Positions 46,557 to 53,748 of a stretch of 64,000 bases of DNA are shown here, one piece after another (within the stretch, counting starts at the first letter, position 1; each line of letters opens with the position of its first letter). The stretch lies in the NCBI GenBank assembly GCA_015063625.1, contig SVTT01000009.1:1-64000 (forward strand), read 5' to 3'. The notes below the pieces were generated by a model. It saw only the letters and a program-made list of their open reading frames with translations. It searched no databases and was not told the DNA's origin. This stretch comes from Oscillospiraceae bacterium (lineage in GTDB: Bacteria > Bacillota > Clostridia > Oscillospirales > CAG-272). The translations under genes and the position numbers were made by a program.

Positions 46557-47468
46557 ATGGAATACGTACTTACAACACAAAACCTATCCAAATCCTACCG
46601 CAAATTTCAGGCGCTGGATCAGTTTACCATGCACGTGCCGAAGGGCGCGATCTATGGCTTTGTTGGCAAGAACGGCGCGGGTAAGACCACGCTCATTCGC
46701 CTTGTCTGCGGTCTGCAAGCGCCAACGGAGGGCTCTTACAGCATCTACGGCATTGACTATAAGGAGAAAAGCATCGCAAAATCCCGCCGCCGCATGGGCG
46801 CGGTGGTGGAAACGCCCGCGATCTATATGGATATGACCGCGCGTGAGAACCTGAAGCAGCAGTATCTTCTGTTGGGGCTCCCTTCCTATGAGGGGATCGA
46901 CGAGCTGCTCTCACTTGTGGGGCTTGCAAACACGGGGAAGAAAAAGGCGCGCAACTTCTCGCTTGGTATGAAGCAGCGCCTTGGCATTGCCATCGCACTT
47001 GCGGGCGATCCCGATTTTTTGGTGCTGGACGAGCCGATCAACGGCCTTGACCCGCAGGGTATTATCGAGATCCGCGAGCTGATCTTAAAGCTCAACCGCG
47101 AGCGGCAGATCACCGTGCTGATCTCCAGCCATATTCTTGACGAGCTTTCCCGCCTTGCCACGCACTACGGCTTTATTGATAAGGGTAGAATGGTGAAGGA
47201 AATGAGCGCTGCCGAGCTGGAGGCCGCTTGCCGCAAATGTATGCGCGTGGAGGTCAGCAACGCCGCCGCGCTGTCGCGCGTGCTGGACGGTATGGGGGTG
47301 GAATACAAGATCCTTTCCGACACCACCGCCGATATTTACGCGAAGCTCAATATTTCCGAGCTGACGCACGCGCTGGATCAGAGCGCTTGCGAGCTGCGCG
47401 CGATCACCGAGCACGACGAGTCACTTGAGAGCTACTTCATGGGGCTTGTGGGAGGTGGCGAGCAATGA
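46557..47468 (+). CDS. ABC transporter ATP-binding protein
   Basis: A 303-residue ATPase. Walker A GKNGAGKTT (near residue 38), signature FSLGMKQRLGIA (near 137), Walker B FLVLDEPINGLDP and the H-loop SSHIL are present. The C-terminal 80 residues are of the bacitracin/lantibiotic-export type (BcrA-like). Strong AAAGGAGGAG site. Coupled to the permease by a 4-bp overlap. Context of a two-component system suggests peptide-antibiotic sensing or resistance; substrate unknown. Confidence 0.92.
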   Translation: MEYVLTTQNLSKSYRKFQALDQFTMHVPKGAIYGFVGKNGAGKTTLIRLVCGLQAPTEGSYSIYGIDYKEKSIAKSRRRMGAVVETPAIYMDMTARENLKQQYLLLGLPSYEGIDELLSLVGLANTGKKKARNFSLGMKQRLGIAIALAGDPDFLVLDEPINGLDPQGIIEIRELILKLNRERQITVLISSHILDELSRLATHYGFIDKGRMVKEMSAAELEAACRKCMRVEVSNAAALSRVLDGMGVEYKILSDTTADIYAKLNISELTHALDQSACELRAITEHDESLESYFMGLVGGGEQ

Positions 47469-48310
47469 AAAATCTGCTTTCTGCCACCTTCGCGCGGCTT
47501 TTTAAAGGGAAGCTGTTTTGGATCGGCATGCTTGCCATGGGCGGCTTTGGTGCCGTTGCAACGATCGCGCGGGCGCGCGATGCCTATATTTTGCAGGATA
47601 TGGGCTATGACACGCCCGATGGGCTTTTGTTTATCGGCCTCACCTATTTTCTCATTACCGCGGCGGTGTTCGACAGTCTTTTCATCGGTGCCGAGCACGC
47701 CGACGGCACGTGGCGCAACAAGCTGATCGTGGGGCAGGGAAAGGTACAGATCTACCTCACGTATCTGACCGTTACCACCGCAGCCACGATGTTGATGCAC
47801 CTTGCCTATATCGGCGTGGTGTTGGGGCTTTCCGCACCGCTGCTGAGTCCTTTTTTGACACCAATAAAGGTGAACGTGGTGTTCTTTTTCTGCTCGCTTG
47901 CCACCGTGGTGGCAATGAATGCCCTGATGGTCACGCTTTGCATGCTGATCCAAAACAGGGCGTTTGTAGCGGTTGGCGCGATGCTGCTTGCCGTTGGCCT
48001 GATGATGGGCGGTATGACGATCTATCAAATGCTCTGTGCACCTGAATTTTTAAGCGGTCCGATAACGATCGTAAACGGCGTGCTGATGCCATCCCCCGAG
48101 CCCGTACCCAACCCCAAATATCTCACGGGCGCAAAGCGCGCATTCTTCCAATTTTTGCACGATTTTCTGCCCGGCGGGCAGGCAGTGACCATTGGTATGA
48201 CAGGCGAGCTACCCGCCAACGTGTGGCGACTGCCCGTGTTTTCTCTGTTGCTCGCCCTGCTATCCACCCTTGGCGGCGTGTGGGGCTTTTGCCGTCGTGA
48301 CTTAAAGTAA
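47465..48310 (+). CDS. ABC-2 type permease
   Basis: A 281-residue membrane protein with about six transmembrane helices and an extracellular loop before the last one, as in BcrB/lantibiotic-immunity ABC-2 permeases. Overlaps the ATPase gene by 4 bp, so they form one transporter. No sequence motif reveals the cargo. Confidence 0.8.
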   Translation: MKNLLSATFARLFKGKLFWIGMLAMGGFGAVATIARARDAYILQDMGYDTPDGLLFIGLTYFLITAAVFDSLFIGAEHADGTWRNKLIVGQGKVQIYLTYLTVTTAATMLMHLAYIGVVLGLSAPLLSPFLTPIKVNVVFFFCSLATVVAMNALMVTLCMLIQNRAFVAVGAMLLAVGLMMGGMTIYQMLCAPEFLSGPITIVNGVLMPSPEPVPNPKYLTGAKRAFFQFLHDFLPGGQAVTIGMTGELPANVWRLPVFSLLLALLSTLGGVWGFCRRDLK

Positions 48311-48327
48311 TAAAAGGAGGTGTGCGT

Positions 48328-49224
48328 ATGGTCGCGTTATGGATCGCGGTGGGGGTGTTGTCCTTGGCCGTGTTGTTGCTTGTGTGCAAGGTTCTTTCCC
48401 TGCAAAAGGCAGCAAGAGAGATCGCCGCAGGGCTTGCCTGGCATCTGCAAAGCGATACCAATACGCTGATCTGCGTGTCAACGCGAGATCGACACGTACG
48501 CGCACTTGCCGCCTCGATGAATCGCGAGCTGCGCACGTTGCGTGAGATGCGGCACCGTTATCAAAACGGCGACAGGGAGCTAAAAAGTGCAGTCACCAAT
48601 ATCTCGCACGACCTGCGCACGCCGCTGACCGCCATTTGCGGTTATCTTGACCTTTTGGAAGCGGAGGAAAAATCAGAGCAGACCGCTCGCTATATCGCGC
48701 AAATTGCAAACCGTATTGAGGTTTTGAAGTCGCTGACCGAGGAGCTGTTCCGTTTTTCGGTGATCTCTGCCGAGCCGACCCTCGCGCCCGAGCGCCTGAA
48801 CGTGTGCCGCGTGCTGGAGGATACGCTTGTTTCCTTTTACGGCGCGCTGGAGGGAAAGGGGATCACTCCGCAGATCTCGCTGCCCGACACGCCCGTGTGG
48901 CGTGTGCTTGACGCTTCCGCGCTTGCGCGCATTTTCGGCAATATCATCGGCAATGCAGTCAAATACAGTCATGGCGATTTTGTTGTCACAATGAATGAGG
49001 AAGGGGAGCTCAGCTTTTCGAATGCCGCCTCGGAGCTTTCTTCAGTGGACGTCGGCAAGCTCTTTGACCGCTTTTATACGGTTGATTCCGCGCGGAGATC
49101 CACAGGGCTCGGTCTTTCGATTGCCAAGCTGCTGACCGAGCGCATGGGGGGCGAGATCGGAGCGACATATGGAAACGGCAGACTGACCGTCACACTTGTC
49201 CTTCGGCAGAGCTTTGGTGGTTGA
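48328..49224 (+). CDS. Sensor histidine kinase
   Basis: A 298-residue kinase with a single N-terminal transmembrane helix (about 2-24) and no extracellular sensor domain. H-box ISHDLRTPLTA puts the phospho-His at residue 94; N-box IIGNAVKYS and G-box STGLGLSIAK follow. ATG 48328 sits 7 bases after AAAAGGAGG. Lacking a sensor, it may read the state of the adjacent ABC transporter, as intramembrane-sensing kinases do; that is inference. Confidence 0.92.
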   Translation: MVALWIAVGVLSLAVLLLVCKVLSLQKAAREIAAGLAWHLQSDTNTLICVSTRDRHVRALAASMNRELRTLREMRHRYQNGDRELKSAVTNISHDLRTPLTAICGYLDLLEAEEKSEQTARYIAQIANRIEVLKSLTEELFRFSVISAEPTLAPERLNVCRVLEDTLVSFYGALEGKGITPQISLPDTPVWRVLDASALARIFGNIIGNAVKYSHGDFVVTMNEEGELSFSNAASELSSVDVGKLFDRFYTVDSARRSTGLGLSIAKLLTERMGGEIGATYGNGRLTVTLVLRQSFGG

Positions 49225-49249
49225 CAGCCTTTCCGGTTTGTGATATGAT
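49221..49249 (+). promoter_or_regulatory. Promoter of the two small membrane-protein genes
   Basis: TTGACA (49221-49226, overlapping the kinase stop), 17-bp spacer, TATGAT (49244-49249). Confidence 0.8.
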
Positions 49250-49271
49250 TTGAAAAAAGGAGGGGAATGAT

Positions 49272-49631
49272 ATGAAAAAAATGGGTTTTTCCTTGGCGGC
49301 GATCCTTTTGGTGTTGCTTGCCCTCCCGCTTTACGTGGAGCTTGCCATGTCCCCGGCGGGTAAGGAGGGCTGGTATTTCACCATGTTTTTGACGATCGAC
49401 CCGATCTTTGTCGGCTTGCTTGGCATTTTTGCGGGGAGCGATATCAAGAGGCTGTGGTTCTTGCCGTTGCTTGCTGCCCTTGCCTTTGCGCCGCTTTTCT
49501 GGCTCTCCACCCTTCGTGTGGATACCGATCTATTCCTCTATACCGCAATCTATCTTCTGATCGCGGCAGTGACCATGGTGCTTTCCGAGATCGTCTTTGA
49601 CCGTGTGCGGAAGGGGAGAAGAGAGAGATGA
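49272..49631 (+). CDS. Small integral membrane protein
   Basis: A 119-residue protein with about four hydrophobic segments and a charged C-terminus (RVRKGRRER). It follows its own promoter and an AAAGGAGGGG site, and overlaps the next gene by 4 bp. I do not recognise the family. Location after an ABC/two-component locus suggests an accessory envelope role, but nothing in the sequence proves it. Confidence 0.65.
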   Translation: MKKMGFSLAAILLVLLALPLYVELAMSPAGKEGWYFTMFLTIDPIFVGLLGIFAGSDIKRLWFLPLLAALAFAPLFWLSTLRVDTDLFLYTAIYLLIAAVTMVLSEIVFDRVRKGRRER

Positions 49632-50062
49632 GAGAGCAGAGGACCCAACGGATCTTCCGTATTCTTTATGCGGTATTGCCCGTGTTGCCGGTGCTGCTCG
49701 GGCTTCTCGGCGTGCTGCTTGCGCACAGGCACCATGCGGCAGGAATGCTTGCAGCAAGCCCCCTGACCGATCTTTTGCTGTCACTGTTGATCTCTCTCCC
49801 GCTGGCGGTGCTGCTTCTGATGGTACTGGTTGCTCTGAAGGAGGCGCTGCTTTATCGCGGCAACCGCCAAAGAAAGCTCCTGCTCACGTTCTCACTTTTT
49901 GCCATGGGCTTTTCCGCGCTGGCGGTGTTTTGCTACGTGCTTGCCACTGCGGTGACGTCGGTCGGGCTTAACACCGCACTCACCTTCGCCGTGCCGATCT
50001 GTTTCTTTCTTGCCTTTGTCAGTCTGATGCTTTACTTTTGGCAAAAAAGACGCGAGCCCTGA
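49628..50062 (+). CDS. Small integral membrane protein
   Basis: A 144-residue protein with four predicted transmembrane segments and a basic N-terminus (MREQRTQRIFR). Translationally coupled to the preceding membrane protein by ATGA. Family not recognised; the two may form a pair in the membrane. Confidence 0.6.
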   Translation: MREQRTQRIFRILYAVLPVLPVLLGLLGVLLAHRHHAAGMLAASPLTDLLLSLLISLPLAVLLLMVLVALKEALLYRGNRQRKLLLTFSLFAMGFSALAVFCYVLATAVTSVGLNTALTFAVPICFFLAFVSLMLYFWQKRREP

Positions 50063-50129
50063 GGGAATCGCGCGGATCGGGAGAATGACTCCTAAATATA
50101 TACGGATGAGATAAAATGTAAAATACTTA

Positions 50130-50158
50130 TTGACAAGCCACCCTGTTTGTGATAAAAT
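50130..50158 (+). promoter_or_regulatory. Promoter of the SCIFF precursor gene
   Basis: TTGACA (50130-50135), 17-bp spacer, TAAAAT (50153-50158), in a locally AT-rich stretch. Confidence 0.85.
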
Positions 50159-50193
50159 TTATTCGTAAATCCAAACCAAAAAAGGAGTACGTC

Positions 50194-50334
50194 ATGAAAA
50201 GAATTACGACCATCGAGACCAAAGATATCGCAAAGACCGTAAAGACCGGCGGCTGCGGCGAGTGCCAGACCTCCTGCCAGTCTGCTTGCAAGACCTCTTG
50301 CGGCGTGGCAAATCAGCAGTGCGAAAACAAATAA
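50194..50334 (+). CDS. scfA: SCIFF ranthipeptide precursor
   Basis: A 46-residue peptide with exactly six cysteines in its C-terminal half (CGECQTSCQSACKTSCG... then a last Cys in NQQCENK). This is the Six-Cysteines-In-Forty-Five pattern conserved across Clostridia. The leader MKRITTIETKDIAKTVKTGG precedes the core. Known for the family: the maturase next door forms thioether bridges from Cys to downstream residues. The native function remains unclear, with quorum-sensing-like roles proposed. AAAGGAG precedes the start; the longer frame from 50149 overlaps the promoter. Confidence 0.95.
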   Translation: MKRITTIETKDIAKTVKTGGCGECQTSCQSACKTSCGVANQQCENK

Positions 50335-50346
50335 TTTCATTGTTTG

Positions 50347-50380
50347 GTGAAAACGCTGCCCCGAGGGCGGCGTTTTCTCT
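50347..50380 (+). terminator. Attenuating hairpin between scfA and scfB
   Basis: GAAAACGCTGCC pairs with GGCGGCGTTTTC around CCGA-type loop and is followed by TCTTT. Partial termination here would give more precursor mRNA than maturase mRNA, as is usual in RiPP operons. Confidence 0.7.
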
Positions 50381-50393
50381 TTGAGGAGAATTT

Positions 50394-51770
50394 ATGGTAC
50401 ATCAATACAAGCAAAACGGATACAATATCGTGCTCGATACCTGTAGCGGCTCGGTGCACGCGGTGGACGAGGTGGCATACGATATCATTGCCATGTACAA
50501 GACGCACACCGAGCAGGAGATCGTTGCCGCCATGATGGAAGCATACGGCGATCGCGAGGATGTGAACGAAGAAGAGGTGCGCCTGTGCCTTGACGACGTG
50601 CGCGAGCTGGAGAAGGCGGGCAAGCTTTTTTCTGACGATCCTTACGAAAAGCTGGCAAGCGACTATAAAAATAACAGCAAGGTCATCAAGGCGCTCTGCC
50701 TGCACGTGGCGCACACCTGCAATCTCAATTGCTCCTACTGCTTTGCAAGCCAGGGAAAATATCACGGCGAGCGCGCACTGATGAGCTTTGAGGTAGGAAA
50801 GCAGGCGTTTGATTTTCTGATCGCCCATTCGGGCACGAGAAGGAACCTTGAGGTCGACTTCTTCGGCGGTGAGCCCATGATGAATCTGGACGTCGTGAAG
50901 CAGCTGGTGGCGTATGCGCGCAGCATTGAGGGGGAAAAGGGGAAGAACTTCCGCTTTACCTTTACCACCAACGGCATGCTGCTTGACGAGGACACCATGG
51001 ATTTTCTCAACCGCGAGATGAGCAACGTGGTGCTCTCGCTTGACGGCAGAAAAGAGGTCAACGACCACTTCCGTCGCGATTTTGCGGGCAAGGGAAGCTA
51101 TGATACCATCGTGCCGAGGTTTCAGCGATTGGTCGAGAAACGGGGCGGGAAAAATTATTATGTGCGCGGCACCTTTACCCATAACAACACCGATTTTACC
51201 AACGATATCCTGCATATGGCAGACCTCGGCTTTACCGAGCTCAGCATGGAGCCCGTTGTCTGTCCGCCCGACGATCCTTACGCCCTGACAGAGGAGGATC
51301 TGCCCATCATCAAGGAGCAATATGAGCTTCTCGCGAGCGAGATGCTGAAGCGTGAGCGCGAGGGCAGACCCTTTACCTTCTATCACTACATGCTGGATCT
51401 GAAAAACGGCCCCTGCATCTATAAGCGGATCACGGGCTGTGGCTCGGGCACCGAGTATATGGCGGTGACGCCCTGGGGTGACCTTTATCCCTGCCATCAG
51501 TTTGTGGGGGATGAAAAGTATTGCCTCGGTAACGTCTTTGAGGGCGTGAAGAACGAGGCGGTTCAGAATGAATTCCGCAGCTGCAACGCCTATGCGAGAG
51601 AGGCGTGCCGCGACTGCTGGGCAAGGCTTTATTGCTCGGGCGGCTGCGCCGCGAACTCTTACCATGCCACGGGCAGCATCGGCGGTGTTTATGAGTACGG
51701 CTGCGAGCTCTTTAAAAAGCGCATCGAATGTGCGGTCATGATGCAGGTCGATCGCGCACAAAAGACATGA
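50394..51770 (+). CDS. scfB: SCIFF peptide maturase (radical SAM-SPASM)
   Basis: A 458-residue enzyme forming thioether cross-links in the SCIFF peptide. The N-terminal peptide-recognition (RRE/PqqD-like) region spans about 1-90, the SAM cluster motif CNLNCSYC starts at residue 109, and the SPASM domain (about 340-450) holds GCGSG, YPCHQF, the CRDCWARLYCSGGC cluster and a final GCELFK. The length and motifs match TIGR03974. RBS GAGGAG. Its stop overlaps the decarboxylase-like gene (ATGA). Confidence 0.95.
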   Translation: MVHQYKQNGYNIVLDTCSGSVHAVDEVAYDIIAMYKTHTEQEIVAAMMEAYGDREDVNEEEVRLCLDDVRELEKAGKLFSDDPYEKLASDYKNNSKVIKALCLHVAHTCNLNCSYCFASQGKYHGERALMSFEVGKQAFDFLIAHSGTRRNLEVDFFGGEPMMNLDVVKQLVAYARSIEGEKGKNFRFTFTTNGMLLDEDTMDFLNREMSNVVLSLDGRKEVNDHFRRDFAGKGSYDTIVPRFQRLVEKRGGKNYYVRGTFTHNNTDFTNDILHMADLGFTELSMEPVVCPPDDPYALTEEDLPIIKEQYELLASEMLKREREGRPFTFYHYMLDLKNGPCIYKRITGCGSGTEYMAVTPWGDLYPCHQFVGDEKYCLGNVFEGVKNEAVQNEFRSCNAYAREACRDCWARLYCSGGCAANSYHATGSIGGVYEYGCELFKKRIECAVMMQVDRAQKT

Positions 51771-53110
51771 GGACGCCGATCGCCGACTTTGTGCGGCGGT
51801 ATGCCGAGCGTGATGCGGCGCGCTTTCATATGCCAGGGCACAAGGGAAGGGGCGCGCTTGGCATCGAGCAGCTGGATATCACCGAGATCGCGGGTGCCGA
51901 CGTGCTGTACGCCGCCGACGGCATCATTGCCGAGAGCGAGGAGAACGCCACGGCGCTCTTTGGGAGCGCGCACACCTTTTATTCGACCGAGGGCTCCACG
52001 CTTGCCATCAAGGCAATGCTTGCTACCGTTTGTGCGACTCTGCCGCGCGGTGAGCGCATGCGCGTGCTTGCCGCGCGCAACGCGCACAAGGCGTTTTTAT
52101 ATGCTGCGGCGCTGCTTGACATCGAGGTCAGTTGGGTGTTCCCCGAACGGCAGCTGCATCCCGCTGCCTCGGATATCACGGCAGACGCGGTGCAAAAAGC
52201 CTATTCCTCTCTTGAAAAAAAGCCGCACGCCGTCTATCTGACCACACCCGATTATCTCGGCGGCATGGCAGATGTGGCGGACATTGCCGCACGGTGTCGG
52301 TCATGGGGGATCCCGTTGCTCGTTGATCACGCGCACGGTGCCTATCTGCGGTTTCTGGAGCCCGAGCGTCATCCCCTTGCACTGGGGGCGGCGATGTGTG
52401 CCGAGTCGGCGCACAAGACCCTGCCCGCGCTCACGGGGGGCGCCTATTTGCACGTCGCGAAGCGAGCGCCGCAGGCATATGCGGCGAGCGCACGACAGAT
52501 GCTCTCGCTGTTTGCCTCCACCAGCCCCTCCTATCTCATTCTGCAATCGCTTGACCTTTGCAACCGCCGACTTGCCGCGGACTACGGTGAGGAGCTGAGG
52601 GTTGCGGCAGAGCGTGTGCGCGGCGTGCGCGCGCGGCTGTTGCAGCGGGGCATCAAGGACGTGAGTGCCGAGCCCTTGAAGCTTGCACTTCACGCATCCG
52701 AGTGCGGCTACACGGGCGAGGCATGGGCATCTCTGCTGCGCGAGCGCGGCATTGAGGCGGAGTTTTACGACCGCGATTTTCTGGTGCTGATGTGCAGTGC
52801 CGATCACACCGAGCGTGACTTCGGACGACTTTGCTCGGCGATCGGGGAATTGCCGCAAGCATCGAACCCGTGTGGGGATATACTGCCGGCGGTGCCGCAT
52901 CCAAGGCAAGTGCTTTCCCCCCGTGAAGCCATCCTGTCCCCTGCGGTCGAGGTCGCGCTTGACGATGCTGTGGGGCGCATTTCGGCATCTCCCACCGTGT
53001 CCTGTCCGCCCGCCGTGCCCATTGTGATGAGTGGAGAGATGATTGACGGTGCGTGCTGTGAGCTGCTTCGCTACTACGGTGTGGAGCGCGTGCTTGTCGT
53101 GCGCGAGTAA
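51767..53110 (+). CDS. Orn/Lys/Arg decarboxylase-family PLP enzyme
   Basis: A 447-residue fold-type I enzyme. FHMPGHKGRGALG at the N-terminus, the FYSTEGSTLAIKAML segment, LLVDHAHGAYLRF and the PLP lysine at residue 217 in ESAHKTLPALTGGA are typical of the group III decarboxylase family (YaaO/SpeA-like). It is a little shorter than YaaO (about 480). Translationally coupled to the SCIFF maturase, so it may be tied to that system or simply make a polyamine; substrate unknown. Confidence 0.85.
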   Translation: MRTPIADFVRRYAERDAARFHMPGHKGRGALGIEQLDITEIAGADVLYAADGIIAESEENATALFGSAHTFYSTEGSTLAIKAMLATVCATLPRGERMRVLAARNAHKAFLYAAALLDIEVSWVFPERQLHPAASDITADAVQKAYSSLEKKPHAVYLTTPDYLGGMADVADIAARCRSWGIPLLVDHAHGAYLRFLEPERHPLALGAAMCAESAHKTLPALTGGAYLHVAKRAPQAYAASARQMLSLFASTSPSYLILQSLDLCNRRLAADYGEELRVAAERVRGVRARLLQRGIKDVSAEPLKLALHASECGYTGEAWASLLRERGIEAEFYDRDFLVLMCSADHTERDFGRLCSAIGELPQASNPCGDILPAVPHPRQVLSPREAILSPAVEVALDDAVGRISASPTVSCPPAVPIVMSGEMIDGACCELLRYYGVERVLVVRE

Positions 53111-53116
53111 ATAAAG

Positions 53117-53165
53117 AAAGATCGGACATACAAGACCTTTTTCGGCCTTGGATGTCCGATTTCTA
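53117..53165. terminator. Bidirectional terminator between converging genes
   Basis: ATCGGACAT (53121-53129) pairs with ATGTCCGAT (53152-53160), with an interior partly paired CAAGACC/GGCCTTG. T-rich tracts lie on both outer sides, so it serves both the decarboxylase (plus) and the aroK operon (minus). Confidence 0.8.
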
Positions 53166-53212
53166 TATTGCCGTGGGTGTGACGGTGTCACGGGTCGTCC
53201 TTGCCCGCGGCT

Positions 53213-53737
53213 TTATCTGCATGACCCCGAGGGCTTCTCACTGACCGTGGAAAGCACCGCCTCCATGGTCCTGCCGAGGTCGCCGTCAAGCAGTGCCTCG
53301 TCCACCGTGCAGTCGGCGTATTGCTCGTAAAGCGGGGTGCGCTCGGCGAAGAGGGATGGCAGGTCGTTTCCGTGCATCTGCACCACGCCGCGATGGGTAT
53401 AGTCACCCAATCGCGCGGCGAGTGTATCAAGATCGATCTTCAAATAGATCACGGTGCCGAGTGAGCGCAGGTGCGCCATTGCCTCCTTGCCGTAAACGGC
53501 GCTGCCTCCCGTGGCGATCACGGTGCGCTCGGCGCAGATCTCTGAGAGCAGTCGGTCTTCAAGGGCAAGAAAGGCATCCTTGCCCTTCTCGGAGATCAGC
53601 TCGTGCAGAAGCTGTCCCGTCTTTTCTTGAATGAGAAGGTCGGTGTCGAGAAAACGGTAACCGAGAGCCTTTGCAAGCAGCACGCCCACTGTGCTTTTGC
53701 CCGAGGAGGGCATGCCGATCAGGATGATATTGTTCAT
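53213..53737 (-). CDS. aroK: Shikimate kinase
   Basis: A 174-residue P-loop kinase for step 5 of the chorismate pathway. P-loop GMPSSGKS is at residues 8-15, the shikimate-binding Asp in FLDTDLLI (near 33), and IATGGSAVYG is the glycine-rich site. ATG 53737 has GAGG about 9 bases upstream and is preferred to ATG 53752. Odd context: last gene of a glycan operon, 11 bases after the ligase fusion, with no other aro gene near. Confidence 0.93.
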   Translation of the reverse strand: MNNIILIGMPSSGKSTVGVLLAKALGYRFLDTDLLIQEKTGQLLHELISEKGKDAFLALEDRLLSEICAERTVIATGGSAVYGKEAMAHLRSLGTVIYLKIDLDTLAARLGDYTHRGVVQMHGNDLPSLFAERTPLYEQYADCTVDEALLDGDLGRTMEAVLSTVSEKPSGSCR

Positions 53738-53748
53738 AAAAGGGAACC

